The notes beneath the pieces were generated by a model that was not told the DNA's origin, searched no databases, and saw only the letters and a program-made list of their open reading frames with translations. Positions 45,816 to 57,922 of a stretch of DNA of 60,000 nt are shown here, piece after piece. A program made the translations under genes and the position numbers. This stretch comes from Strigamia acuminata (lineage: Eukaryota > Arthropoda > Chilopoda > Geophilomorpha > Linotaeniidae), in the NCBI GenBank assembly GCA_949358305.1, contig OX442314.1, positions 8,985,060-9,045,059 on the forward strand, written 5' to 3'. Each line of letters begins with the position of its first letter. Position 1 is the stretch's first letter.

Positions 45816-45929
45816 AACGGCACAGTTTGTCAGATTTTCTTTTCTATTTTTTATTTTTCATTTGTGGTTTCGAATAAACAAACACGCACCCCGTTTCGCA
45901 TTGTTTTTCTTTCGTTTATTTATTTATCC

Positions 45930-48900
45930 ATGCGTTTAACAAAATTTTCAGCACATAAATTGTTGTTGTGTAAAATTGCACACGCACGCGCGGTTGATTA
46001 TATACACGCGCGTCCGATTTCCATACTCGCCTCTCGACCGCGCGAGCCTTGTGAAAGCCCTGTGGTTTCCCATCATCCCTCGGTTCATCCTACACGCGTT
46101 CTGCACGACGACGGCGTGGCAGCGAGTAGTTGGTCAACTGCCAAGTACTTTTCCAGCGAGAAAAAGAGGAAGAAAATTGAATCAACCGGTCTATCAACCG
46201 GCCTATCCATCGAATTAAGCAGGTATGTCGACGAGCGAGCGCCATGTTCGCGGACGGACACAGACGGGAACCACAAGCGGTGTAATTGTCACCATCTTGC
46301 TCCCACAGATATTTCGAGAGAAATATTTGACGAAAATAGCGTGGGTAGATATTTTCACCAGTTGCATTCAAAAGCTAACATAATTTGTATTTTACTCTAA
46401 ATTTAAATGAAGATTGGCATCATTTACCATTTAAACCCGTGATGAAATTTAAAACGCATCGGTATTTCAAGGGGGAAGGGAGGATAACACGTGTGCCATT
46501 GCTTCCCCTTTAATCACGTTCCCAGCACGTGACAACGATCACGTTCATACCGCGCTGCACACGCGCACCAACCCGCGCGCCATTTAATGACCGCGCGTTA
46601 TTTGCAAACCCGAACCCCCTATTATCAGATACCCGTGTCCAACCCTTCTCGGAGGTTTGTTAAAAGATCTACTCGACCGACTCTGGTAAATCGCGAAGAA
46701 AGGTGCACCAAATGTTGTCGCAATAATGCATATACATATCGTGGGAATATCCTGCATCCTATTTTCCCTGAAATACCAATGCAAATAGCCACCCGCGCTA
46801 TTTCCACTGCAAAATTTTCTCGTTCGTCCGTACTTACTTTACTTTACTTTACTTTACTTTTTTTTTGTTTTATTTTTTGTTTTTTTGTTTTGTTTTGTTT
46901 TGCCTAGGTCCATGACGGACGGTTTTCCAAAAACGCCCAACGACACGCGCGTATGGGCCGCCACGACGACGCGGTACCGACAGGACGTCGGATTCGACGG
47001 CGAAACACCCGGCTATCGCGGCCGATGCGTGGCTACCAGCTCGGAATTCGACTATTTCGAGGAACTCTTCGGCGAGGCGGCCCGCTTCACCGTGACGGCG
47101 ACGAACCGGGCCATTCGGAGAGAGGCGAAGCAGGAGAAAGAAGTGGGAAGAACGCGAGTACAGGTGTTGGGAAAAGTTGACGCACACGTTGCACACGTCG
47201 TTCACGGGGGTTCTCAGACGCGCTTTTGGTTGATTGTTCGTATAATATACATGTTTTTCGTTTTAGACGCGTTCGATGCAACGACCACGAGGTCCGAGAA
47301 CTAGACAAAGAACGTTGGTCGCCGTGGCTTGCGGTAGTGGCGCTGGAGCACCCGGACCACAACGCAGTGTTTTGAGAGTGTGTATCACCGCGGCCGACAG
47401 AAGGGCAGCCGAGCTGGCCGCCGGGCGACAGCCCCGACTTCCGTCTCGATCGCAACACCCGCCACAACCGAGAGGGACAGCGACAAGGGCGCGCGCGCGG
47501 GTCCGCCCTCTAACGCTCGATGAGTTTTATGTATATCTAGGGATCCACGTCTTGGCCGGCTACAACAAACAACCCGAATTGCGACACTACTGGTCGAGCA
47601 GCAACGTCGGCGATCTCGGTGCACCGGCCGTTGGGCGAGCCATGACACACAAGAGGTTTCAGGAGATTTCGCGGTACCTTCATTACGGCACGCAACCGTC
47701 CTACCAACGGTTGCACGTTACCGGCTCTGCACGCGGCCCCGATGGCGGCAGCACAACGGCGGAAAGGGTGTCATTTTTGAAAGAACGCGAACAGGACGAC
47801 CGCGCGATGAAAGTTCGCTTGTTCGCCGACCTGGTCAACAAACGCTTCCGCGCATGTCGGCAACCAAGGACGACGCTCTGCATTGACGAGTCGATGATCG
47901 CCTTCCGAGGTCGATCAAAGATAAAAGTGCGTACATTTATTTATTTATTCATCCAGTTGTCTACATTTGTTCATTCGTTCGGCAAATTTCTTCCAGGTCT
48001 TCCAACCGGCCAAACCCATCAAATGGGGATTTGAACTTTTCACGTTGTGCGAAGCGGGCACCGGCTACGTGCTGAACGACGAGGTGCACTTGGGTAAGCG
48101 CACCAAGATGTATTTTGACCCGGACGAAGAGCCGGAACCAGAGTGAGTCAATTCATCGCCTTTTCTATTTTCACCTCGGATTGCTTTACTCCAAACTTGC
48201 TAGGTATCCGGGTAGTGTCCTCGGACGCATCGTCGTATACGTGGCCAGACACTATCTCGGCATGGGGTACACTATCGCCTGCGATAATCGATTTTCGTCC
48301 GCCGTGTTATTCGAACACCTCTTCACCCGCCACAACACCATGGCCGTGGGGACGCTGCGGGCCAATTCGGCCCAGATGCCATCAGATTTTTCGACACTCA
48401 GACGATATCAAGGCAACCGGAGAGGTAACGCATTTGCTCGGACGTGAACGCGCGTTTGATTCATTCAATTATTAATTTTTATTCTATCTATCTCTCTCAT
48501 TTTTTTTTTTTTTGTAGGCGATTTCATACAACGACAAAACGGTCGGTTGGTGCTCACTGCGTGGCGAGACACAACCACCGTGAGTTTGCTCAGTACGAAC
48601 GTCGACCCACTGTCAGCGGCCGGCCGTGTCTCGCGTCGTATCGGTGGCAGGAACGTGGATATTGCATGTCCGGCGCCCGCACTGTCCTACATCGAAAATT
48701 TTCATTGGGTAGACGTCTTGAACCGACTCGTCTCCTCATTCCACATCGGACGCCGGTCCAGTTATTGGCACCGATACTTCTTCTTTCAAAAGCTGAATCA
48801 AGGTGGGATCAAGGCCCCAATCTCTGATTATTATCATTATTGTTATCGTTACAATCTTAATCTCGACTCGTCGTTTTCCATTTATTCCCCGCAGTGTGTG

Positions 48901-49232
48901 TCAACGCCCGAATCAACATGCGCGAAGTCACAGCCTCCGCGCGCGGCGATCGATCGCAATTACAATTCCGAAGGGCACTTGTCGCTCAACTCTTGGCTCG
49001 GGAGAGGACGAGGACGACAACCACGGCCTCGCGCGCGGCCCTACCTACTGGACCCGTCGTCCATCGAATGGAGCGCGCGGGGAAAAGTTGTCGATGCGTG
49101 GTGTGTCGCGAGGTCCACAAAGAACGCCACGAGAGCAGTTTCTGGTGCGCTCCCTGCCGGACCCACCTATGTCGCCCACGCTACCGCAATTGTTTCCAAC
49201 TCCACGAAGCCGGCGTGGGTAGATTGCCGTGA
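45930..49232 (+). CDS. Gene E: complete piggyBac-family transposase
   Basis: Six core exons join in frame: 46908-47163, 47267-47926, 47997-48142, 48204-48424, 48518-48802, 48895-49232 (633 aa from the ATG at 46912). A further 5' exon (45930-46222) matches the required phase and is included tentatively. The N-terminal piggyBac part is FDYFEELFGEAARF...TNRAIRRE, then LTLDEFYVYLGIHVLAGYNK. Catalytic Asp residues are seen in CIDESMIAFRGR, ACDNRFSS and HWVDVLNRL. The C-terminal Cys-rich domain is intact (CRCVVC, FWCAPCRTHLC, then a final CFQLHE). The reaction is cut-and-paste transposition at TTAA. Unlike most piggyBac genes it is split by introns. No terminal inverted repeats or TTAA duplications were recognised nearby, so it may be domesticated or part of a much larger element. 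AATAAA follows at 49262. Confidence 0.92.
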
Positions 49233-49467
49233 TTTTCTATGCTCTTTTGTTTGTAAAACTAAATAAATAAATAAATAAATAAACTTTTATGATTTCCACC
49301 AGAACATGTAACAATTTTTTTTTATCTATTTATCGTGTGATAGATGCAGCGGTGGCGATGATGAGATGACAATAATAATAGTAATAATAATAATAATAAT
49401 TAAAATAAGAATGGGCATCAATTGACTCGTTGGTCTCGCGTCGGTTTTTGTATCGTCCGAGTCGCCC

Positions 49468-50993
49468 TCAAATTGTTTCGGGTTTTTCTGGTTGCTCGGT
49501 TTGAATGGCTTTGTCAAAAAGATCCGGGGGGCGACTCAACTTTGGAAACGACCCCTAAAAAGAGAGAGAGAATGAAGGGGGGGGGAAAAAAAAAAAAAAA
49601 AAAAAAAAGAAAGAGAAAGAAAGAAAGAGATAGATACACTCACGAATCTGGCGATCAACCGCGAACTCCGTTCTTGGTTACGTCGAATTTGCCACTCCTT
49701 CCGCAACCGGTCTTTGAGACTTTCCACCAGCACTTCGAGCGCCTCTATCTTCGCGGCCCGAACCCCTAGCTCCGTTGAATTATTTTTCAACTGCTCCGCA
49801 TAACCTCCTACATACCGGGCCCACGATACTCCTTGTCCGGGTGGGCGCATTGCCCATTCCCGCTGCTGCCTCAGGTCTTCTTTGCGACACTTCTTTTGCC
49901 TCTTTAGGTCCTTTTCGCGCCACTCCTCCAACTGAATTTTTTTTTCTCGCTCCAGTTGCGCGAGACGCAATTGTAATTGATGCTCCTCATATTCCTTATG
50001 GTATTTCAATTGTTGTCGGTATTCTTTTTGGTGCCACGCATCCAGATCTTTCATCCTCTCTGTGATCATCAATTTTTCTTTTTCCTCCAGTTGCCCTCGA
50101 AGCGATCCTATCTCTCGCTTCAACTCCCCCAACTCGTCATCCACGACTCGACGCAACTGTCGCTGCTCCTCTCGTGTTTGTTGAATTTGCGCCAATAGAA
50201 ACCGCGCGCTCATTGATTCTCCATTTTCTCGCTCTTCCTCTCCAATCGCGCGTTTCCGTTTCTCTCCAATCGCGCGTTCCCAATCCTCTCCAATCGCGCG
50301 TTCCAAATCCTCTCCAATCGCGCGTTCCAGATCTTCTCCAATCGCGCGTTTCCGATTCTCCTCAATCGCGAGTTCCCGTTCCATCTCGACATCTTCTCCC
50401 ATCGCGGGTCGCTCATCTCCTCCTCCTCCCTCGCATGGTACTTCTACCTCAACCACCCCAATCTAGAGACACAGACCAGTAGATGGGTAAGTAAGTAAGT
50501 AAATGGACGAATTAATGGATCGAGGTGAACCAAGGCACGACATTACAGATTCTCACTTCGATTTCGTGTTCCTCTTTAGCACTGCACAACGGTGCGTCGT
50601 TGACGTTGGCGGCGGCGGCGACAATAGTGAGGGTGGCGTCATCGTCCCCTTCCTCGTCATCGACCTGGAAATAATTAATCAATCAAATCAGAAAAATATG
50701 CACATACGCGCCGTACCACTCCGTTTAATAGCCCGGGTTCATAAGGATGTAAACGCGCTTACCACGATAACGGGAATAGGTGGCCATCTTGGTCGCCTCT
50801 CTTCTTCACGCTTCGGTTCCATCTGAAAACGGACAATTTCGACACCGCTGAGAGAATAAAACGACGATGGTGGTGGCAACATCAATGTTGGTTCGTTGTG
50901 CCACGAGTTTCCGGTTGTTGGGAAAGTAGAATAGTTGGACCACTCGCTGTGTGACGCCGTCGAGCGAGGGGGCAGCCACACGTGCGCGGCGAA
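49468..50993 (-). CDS. Gene F: long coiled-coil protein with ERAIGED repeats (about 414 aa)
   Basis: Four exons join in phase 0: 50763-50993, 50557-50664, 49644-50462, 49468-49554. The first exon begins at an acceptor (ATTTCAG), so an upstream exon is likely; an internal ATG (MEPKREEERRPRWPP) lies at 50823. Then come an acidic stretch (VDDEEGDDD), an Ala run and five tandem heptad-like ERAIGED(L/W) or KRAIGE units. A coiled coil of about 170 residues follows, rich in Gln, Glu, Arg and Lys (LKREIGSLRGQLEEKEKL, HLQLRLAQLEREKK-type). The C-terminal tail is short (SRPPDLFDKAIQTEQPEK). I do not recognise a family; a structural or scaffold role is inferred. Confidence 0.75.
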
Positions 50994-51047
50994 CTGAAAT
51001 GTCGTGACACTACGGCGCTATGACGCGATACCTAGTGACACTAATTG

Positions 51048-51056
51048 CAAACAAAA

Positions 51057-51119
<63 letters not shown>

Positions 51120-51135
51120 ACAACAAACAACAACA
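51048..51135. repeat. (CAA)n microsatellite
   Basis: About 22 CAA units, then interrupted caaacaa. It directly precedes the tRNA-like sequence, as the tail of another SINE might. Confidence 0.9.
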
Positions 51136-51160
51136 CCGATAACGGCGACCTTTTATCGTC

Positions 51161-51233
51161 GGCCCAGGTGGTCGAGTGGGTAGTCACCCGCCTTACGGAG
51201 TCGTGGGTCGTGGGTTCGAGTCTCGACTCTCCC
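51161..51233 (+). ncRNA. tRNA-like sequence (SINE head or tRNA pseudogene)
   Basis: A box A-like TGGTCGAGTGG (51169-51179) and a box B-like GGTTCGAGTCT (51213-51223) have tRNA spacing, with a pairable arm around CCGCCTTACGG between them. The acceptor stem does not pair and the T stem has mismatches, so it is not a functional tRNA. The downstream unique sequence to about 51350 may be the SINE body. Confidence 0.55.
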
Positions 51234-51484
51234 GAATTTTCGTTTCAGTCGATCTTCTTCATATCTACGGGATAAATATTCAAAAAAGACGATGTGTACG
51301 TGCCATTACACATACTCCCTTCCCCAGGGCCTGTGGGAGGGGGGGGAGGGGTCGAAAGATTTGATCCCTTTTATTTATTTACTTATTTTTTTTTTGGTTT
51401 TATTTAATTTATTTACGTTTTAAACTACTTATTCAGTCGTCGTAACTAAACGACGAACGGATCTCTCATCTGTTTTGTTTCTCT

Positions 51485-51492
51485 ATGATATT

Positions 51493-51543
<51 letters not shown>

Positions 51544-51552
51544 TCTATCTAT

Positions 51553-51597
<45 letters not shown>

Positions 51598-51610
51598 TTT
51601 TTTTTTTAAA
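51485..51610. repeat. (TTTA)n microsatellite, ~27 units
   Basis: An uninterrupted run except for two tatc variants. The rest of 50994-52038 holds a (CA)n run (51886-51910) and a 9-C run at 52029-52038. No gene is seen. Confidence 0.95.
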
Positions 51611-51883
51611 TTTTTGAAGGGTTCCACCAACGCCACATCCATCTACTATGTCGTACAAGATCGGAAAACCTCCCGGAGCGGTGACGGAAGCGGATAGTCA
51701 CGGTCACGCAATTAGGCGCTCGGTCACGCGCGCGATTATTGCGTTTTATCCATTTTTTCACATCTTTTATTCAAATTTAATAAAATGTCACACTGAATCG
51801 ATCGAATGCATTAGTTTAATGGACCGAACGAAAATAAAATTATACAAACTTTTTCCATAATTTGAGAAAAAGGAAAGAGAAAA

Positions 51884-51917
<34 letters not shown>

Positions 51918-52038
51918 CGAAGTGAAACAATTGCAAAACAGACAAATAAATAAATAAATGGACGAATGAACCGAATAAATGAATAAACTGAACAGCAAAT
52001 AAAGTTTTGTTCCTTTAGGCGCACCCCCTCCCCCCCCC

Positions 52039-52600
52039 CTAATACTCCATCGAACCATCACTGTCGTTGATAGTCTTTCCGGCATCCTTTCCCCTCCCGT
52101 CGCAATCTTCTTCTCCATCGCCTTCGCTTTCCTCCTCCTCTTCGATCTTCTCCAGGCGCTCTCGCCACCTCGCTTCCATACCCAACACAACTCTCTCCAT
52201 TCTTGCCATCATCTCCTCGAATCCTTTTGCCACCGTCTTCTCGATCCTCCCCATCCTTTTCATCACCGCCTTCTCAATCTTGTCCGCAACTATTCTCTCC
52301 ACCTTCCTGGCACCTGGTGTCCTTGGTGTCAAGAGCGACCTCTGAAAAACGAGGAAAGAGAATTAACGAATACACAAATAAATAGGTGGGCGAAAATTTT
52401 GATAGAATACTGACCCTTCTTCTTTTTGCGGGAGTGCCCGCTTTCTTCGAATCCACCGAGCGACGTTTATTAGACGCCCCGGAACAAATGATCGTCGACG
52501 GCGGCGGGGAACAACTGATCGTCGACGGCGGCGACGTATAGTCGACGCACTGCAAAATGGAGACAGGAGACGACATGGTGGATTCCATTTTTTCTTCCAT
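52039..52600 (-). CDS. Gene G: small coiled-coil acidic protein (162 aa)
   Basis: Two exons: 52415-52600 (ATG at 52600, MEEKMESTMSSPVSILQC) and 52039-52341. The junction is in phase 0 through donor AGG|GTCAGT and acceptor TTTTTCAG. The N-terminal half is Ser/Pro-rich with a duplicated PPSTI(S/I)CS motif and a basic cluster (TPAKRRR) that could be a nuclear localisation signal. The C-terminal half is a helix of Lys/Arg/Met/Glu (KVERIVADKIEKAVMKRM, then FEEMMARMERVVLGMEAR) ending in an acidic tail (KIEEEEESEGDGEED). It resembles the coiled segments of genes A and F in style but I could not align it with confidence. Function unknown. Confidence 0.7.
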
Positions 52601-53932
52601 GAAAAAAAAAAAAATAAAAAAAAAAAAGTAATAAAGTGAAAACAAAACACGCGGGATTATGGTTTTAATGTCGGGAACCTGGAAATCGAGACGCCATTTT
52701 TGTCAACGAAACGTTATATTTTATTACATTTCAATGACGAGAATGGCCACTTTTGACTGACTAAAAAATTGATAAAAACGATAATTTATGACGAAAAGAA
52801 AAAGAAAGAAAAGACGCTATTCCGGTACTGGGAACCGGGAATTCCCGAAAAAAGAGAAAACGAAAACCCCGCGCGAGACGTTAAACTCAATATCGCTTGG
52901 TTTCTGTTGGCGGCGACAACAACAACGTGGGGCGGAAAAATAAAAAATGGCTACGCGCGTGGCTCGCCAAATTCCACGTGGATATGCGTTTGGGCGCGTG
53001 TTTGGACGTGCATTTAGGAGTGCGGGTGGGCGAGTTTTGTGTGTGTATGTGTGTATGTGAATATGTGAAATGGTTAACTTACCTTTTAACGTTCTCACAC
53101 GGTTGGTCGACAGTGAGCGAGTGTGAGCAAGTGAGTGGTTGAGTCCACGCGACAGATGGCGGCAACGGCCAAACTTATTTATTTATTTTATTTTATTTTA
53201 TTTTATTTTATTTTTTTTTTCTTTTTCTTTTTCTTTTAATTAATTAATTTATCAATTATTTTAATAATTCACCAATAAATATTTTTTCTTTAATTTTCAC
53301 CCATTTTATTTTTCAAACACGCGCGGTTGTATACGCGCGACGCTAGCGACGCGTTTAACCCGGTGTCGGAACCATTAACCACAGCGAAGCAAACGAAGCA
53401 TCATTGGCATCCCGGTATCGCACCTCGACTCGCGCATTTACCGTAAGTAAACAATCGATTGTTTCCGGAGGGAATTTGTCCGAATTGAATCAATTCGGCA
53501 ATTTATCGATCGAGGGTTTGAACAATTGTTCGATAGACGAATTTGAGGAGGAGCGAACAAACAAACAAACAAATAATTAGACAGACGGGCGCGATGAAGC
53601 GTAGCGAGTGTTTCTCGCCTCCGTGTTGACGGAACGCGACATACATACCAGATTTCGGCAACAACTGTGGCACAATAACTCGAAAACCAACGTCCAATCT
53701 AGCCTGACCGAACAACGCAAAACAAAACACTACAAAATCAATCAAAATAACAAACAAATAGACGGTAAATTTAAAAATTCAAAACAGAATTTCCAATTTC
53801 AAGTTGTTAAATCATCCTCGGTGCAGTGTTATTGCCGACATCGGGTTTATATGTTCCGTCAACATGCATCCCAGCTTCGACTCAAGTTTCTTCTCCGCTT
53901 ATTTCGTTCAACTTTTATTATCTTTTATCTAT

Positions 53933-53997
<65 letters not shown>

Positions 53998-54020
53998 TTT
54001 TTTATATTTTTGTTTCCTAG
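52601..54020. other. Intergenic segment upstream of genes G and H
   Basis: No confident gene. It contains (TTTTA)n at 53175-53215 and (TTTA)n at 53930-53995, the latter in the presumed 5' intron of gene H. ORFs are short and lack paired splice sites. Confidence 0.45.
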
Positions 54021-54198
54021 ATGGCAGACAGTGATGATGAACGATCGCGTCGAATCCGAGGACGGGGTAGGGCGGCGTGGAGGGGTGTCCCCTCGATTAA
54101 CGAGATGTGGGCGTCGCCCCTACCCCGCCCTCAGCAGTTCGCACTTAGACGCGACGCCCAACCGAGGTGAGTAAATTGCAAATTGACACGATTGGTCG

Positions 54199-54237
<39 letters not shown>

Positions 54238-54655
54238 TATTTATTTATTCTTTGTTGCAGCCTTCCGCCGCCACCACGGCCGCCGATAATGCGACATCGA
54301 ATTGCGGCACTTCGTGCGTCGGCGGAGGCGGAAGGACGCGCGCGTGCAACTGCGCGCAGCGACCGGGTCGGTTGAGTTTGCCGCCCAAGTGCGGGACCCG
54401 GCGTTGTCTTTGAGCATGGTGGCCACGGCGGCTGCCGCAGCGGCCATGACTCTGTCGCAGTCGGTCAGAGCGACTCGGGAGTCGGTGGCGGCGGTGGCAG
54501 GGGTCGTCGCGTCGGCCAACGTCACTGACCCCAACGTCGTGGCCGCCATTGAAGAGGCTGTCGATGCCGCCGTAGCCTCATCCGAAGCAGCCGAGGAGGT
54601 GCGACGGGCAACTTTGTTCGCGGCCGAGATGGCAACTCGTCACTTTAATTTTTAA
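54021..54655 (+). CDS. Gene H: Arg/Ala-rich protein with an internal frame conflict
   Basis: Exon 54021-54166 begins right after a TTTCCTAG acceptor with ATG (MADSDDERSRRIRGRGRAAW) and ends at GTGAGT in phase 2. The next exon starts at 54261 after TTTGTTGCAG. In the joined frame it reads a Pro/Arg/Ala segment that stops at about 54370. A second frame of the same exon stays open to 54655 and encodes a strongly Ala-rich helix (MVATAAAAAAMTLSQSVRA, then VTDPNVVAAIEEAVDAAV). Both parts look coding, so a 1-base frameshift, a small unseen intron or a sequencing error is likely. The Ala-rich segment recalls the helix of gene J. AATAAA at 54731. Confidence 0.55.
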
Positions 54656-55060
54656 TTTTTTTTTTTCCTTTTTTTTTTGTAAACAACTCGTTTTTATATA
54701 TATATATACATATTTCTTTATTTTTTTGTGAATAAATCATTTTTAATTTTTCAAATCGTTTTCAATTTTAATTTTAATTTTCATAATCATATTTAATCAT
54801 TAAAACTCGTTTGTAATTAACATGCACATGTTAAATTATCTATCGATTATTTTTTTAAATCAATATTGTTAAAATTCAGCATTAAATAAACAAACATAAC
54901 ATAACATCTTTTATACCAGACTAATCGAGATTCAAACAAACAAACACGCAAATATTAAATGCTACCACACCAAAACTAAAATAAAACTGCAAGTTGTAAA
55001 CTCAGAAAAATATAAATTATTATTTTTTATCAGAAGTATTAAATATAAGCAAAAAAAAAA
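54656..55060. other. AT-rich spacer
   Basis: It contains the gene H polyadenylation signal and (TA)n. Nothing else is seen. Confidence 0.5.
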
Positions 55061-55100
55061 TTAGTTTCGATCCGGAAAACTGTTTGTTTGAAATCTAATA

Positions 55101-55131
<31 letters not shown>

Positions 55132-55435
55132 CAAACAAGCACAAAAAGAAATAAAATCGGTGTGTTTTAAACGCAGAACCATGCTTGATTGTTAAAAAGA
55201 ACAACACCGTAATCAAAAACAACACCAAGAACACAGAAATTATTGTCAGATTAGTAATTCGCTGTGAATGACCGTTGATTGTTTTGGAACGCTGTCCGCA
55301 ATTTTTAGCGTTTCTCCGCGCGGACGTGAAGAGGGCGCCACTCGTGTGACCGAAACAACGACGACACCAAACACACTGACGTCGAGAATTCGAGTAGCTT
55401 CGCTGTTTTGTCAGAGTCCACTCGAACCAGACTCG
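55061..55435 (-). CDS. Possible small single-pass membrane protein
   Basis: The minus frame from an ATG at about 55456 (MWQPRPRRVWFEW) carries a Cys cluster (CVWCRRCF), a basic stretch and one strong hydrophobic span (TIISVFLVLFLITVLFF) followed by IKHGS. An acceptor (TTTTTTTACAG) lies upstream near 55570. The C-terminal end runs into a (T)n tract, so the true 3' boundary is unclear, and other frames are open over part of it. Support is modest. Confidence 0.28.
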
Positions 55436-55660
55436 ACGTGGACGAGGCTGCCACATTCCACGTGTGCGAGAGAAGACATCGTTGTGATTGGGGGTGCCGA
55501 AAAATGATGCGCTCGAACAACGAACAACACGATTGCGTCGCTATCAAACACCGACGTGCCCATTTGTCTGTAAAAAAAGAACGAGTTTTAAAGGAGTGAA
55601 ATAAATTAAAATTAAATTTAAAACATGTATTCGTACATTTGAGGAGCAGATTAGGCGAAT

Positions 55661-56671
55661 TCACTTTTTCTTTCCGGCGCTCGACTTTCCCTTTCCTTTC
55701 CTCTTTCTCTTGCTCCTTGCCCGTTTCTCTTTCTCCTTCCTCGCCAGTTTCTTTTCTTCGTCTTCGTCCTCATCACTTTCCGCATCGTCCTCAAATTCAG
55801 AGTTTCTGTAATCTTCGTCGTCTTCTTTTTCCTCTTCACACCTTTCACCTGTTTCACGCTCTTCTTCCCGGCGTCTCTCTTCTCCACACCCCTCTCCTTC
55901 GTCGTTCTCGGGCTCGCCGACGACGACAAACCTCTCCTTCATCAGCACCTCATCAACGAACGAGAAATCTTTATTCTGCAAATAAAACGGGAAAATCAAT
56001 ATCCGAAAAGTGTCGACGTAGACGCGCGCGGTAGATTCACTCACCGACATGTCGTTCCATTGGTTTAACATCCCCAGCATCCGGAGTAAGTGGGTCTTGA
56101 TGTCGGGATCGCCCCAATACTAAAAAAAAAAATAAAAAATAAAAAAAATATATACATAAATAAATAAATAAAAATAAAAATAAAAATAAAAATAAAAATA
56201 TATATACTTGTTCCGCCTGAACCTGAGCCCGTATCGTAAAGAGCAGGAGAGTAAGCGAATGAATGGAGAACCGCATGCTCCCGTCGCGAAAGATTTTCAT
56301 TTCGTGGTTATCGTCCCAATAGTTGGGATCGCTGTTGGGTTCGCTGCCCCCTTCCGCGACGGGAACCACCCTCGATCGCAACACCCGTTCCTCTCCCTGC
56401 GCATCGCCTCGTTGAAAAGATGATGAACGTGACGCCGAATCACCGTCGTTGTCGTCGTCGTCGTCGTCGTTGTCTCCGACGCGCTCTCCCTCTCCCTCTC
56501 CCATCCCCGGTGCCCATGCAATGCGATATCTGTGTTTGACCAACCAGTGGTCCTCTAGTCGGTCAACCACAGGCCTCGCAATGCAGAATGGGCACCGTTT
56601 CAGGGCCTTGTGCATTTTTTTCAACTTCTAGGAAACAGAGGAAAAAATAAATAAATAAATAAATAAATTAA

Positions 56672-56702
<31 letters not shown>

Positions 56703-57695
56703 AACGAATCGACTAATTGATTAAATACCCACCGGCAACAGGAGATCGGGTCTACGCGAATAGTCCCGCAGATGCTTCCTGACTCTCTTGGAGATTTCAT
56801 CCTCGCGCTTAACTGCGTCTAGGTGGTGATGTTGGCGCCAATGGCGGTACGCGTCCTCGCTGAAATATCCGTATTTCGACACCCCTAAGGTACGCGGGAG
56901 GGGAAAGGAAAAAAAAAAAATAAAAAAAAAATAAAAATTAGACAAAAAATAAACAAACAAACAAATAAGCAAATGTATGTTTCTCATTACCCGGTTGTTT
57001 GGCGCACAGAGCACAATAGAACGACTTCCCGCCCTCTGTCCGGAGTTTTTCTCCCTTCTTTCCTTTCCCTCCACCCTGGCGTCGTTGCCGTGTTGGCACC
57101 GCCCCCGTCTCCACCTCCCCCACCTTCCGGAGCACCCATTTCTGGAACTCTTCGAACCGTCGATCCAACTCCATCGACAAGTTGGACGGAAGGTTGGACG
57201 GAAGCCCACTCGGTCCTGCCCTGCCAGACGGCACCACCGAGCCCTGGGATGCAGATGCCTTTCGTATCTGAAAGAAATGGAAGGAACGATTGAACAAACG
57301 ATCAAAGACAAATAGACCAGACAGGTTACCTTTTCCGTCGACCGCGTGACTCGAGTCTCCGACCTTTTCGACGCGGGTTCCCATAACGGTGATGCGGGCC
57401 GCTTCGACGCGGATCTTCGCGGCTTGGCGATGACACGCGCCAGTTGCTGTTCTTGCGGCGGCGGGGGGGCGATGGGCTCAGATGGTGGCACGGTGAAACA
57501 CGGCGTCGACATAACCGGGCACGGCGCCGACATGACAGGACGTGGCATTGGTGTGAGGATCGGCAACTGCAGCCGTTCCAACCTCACGACGGGGCACATT
57601 AAAGGCATTTTGCCTAATGTCGCCGTTGGTTGAAGTGGTGGCGACCGCGGCGGTGACAGGTCTGGTGACGACGGGACCGTCACAACGCTTGGCAT
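55661..57695 (-). CDS. Gene I: paired C2H2-like zinc-finger protein, paralog of gene D (534 aa)
   Basis: Six exons join with matching phase: 57330-57728 (ATG at 57695), 56991-57267, 56733-56884, 56208-56627, 56045-56119, 55661-55975. Residues 1-120 are Pro-rich. Finger 1 is split by an intron: FYCALCAKQP (about 205-214) then YRHWRQHHH. Finger 2 (about 277-297) is CPFC...DHWLVKH. An acidic linker, a helical segment, then a short exon with HLLRMLGMLNQWNDM and an exon with an Asp/Glu-rich tract and a Lys-rich end (KRARSKRKRKGKGK) complete it. The exon breaks before finger 2 and after the LLR...QW helix coincide with those of gene D. Gene I lacks the PHD finger and C-terminal domain of D. A nuclear, nucleic-acid-binding role is inferred. 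Confidence 0.8.
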
Positions 57696-57922
57696 CGTCC
57701 AAGTGCACCCTGATGTGCTGGGCAACGACTGGAGAAAAAAAAAAATAAATAAATGAATAAACGAACAAACAGACGGGCAAATAAATATACGATATTGCAT
57801 GTCGAATCCAAGTTTGTGCGCGGGTCGGATTCATACGATCAATCCGCTCAATGCGCGCGCGGCAAATTAAATTTGCGGGTTAAATTATAGTGCGCGCGCG
57901 GGAATTATTAATTTACGTCAAA

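Noticed and set aside
46587-46685. Exon-like ORF starting MTARYLQTRTPYYQ with a donor at its end
   Set aside because: Joining it to the transposase exon puts the piggyBac domain out of frame; the exon at 45930-46222 has the right phase.
51161-51233. Functional tRNA gene
   Set aside because: Box A and B are present but the acceptor stem does not pair and the T stem is mismatched.
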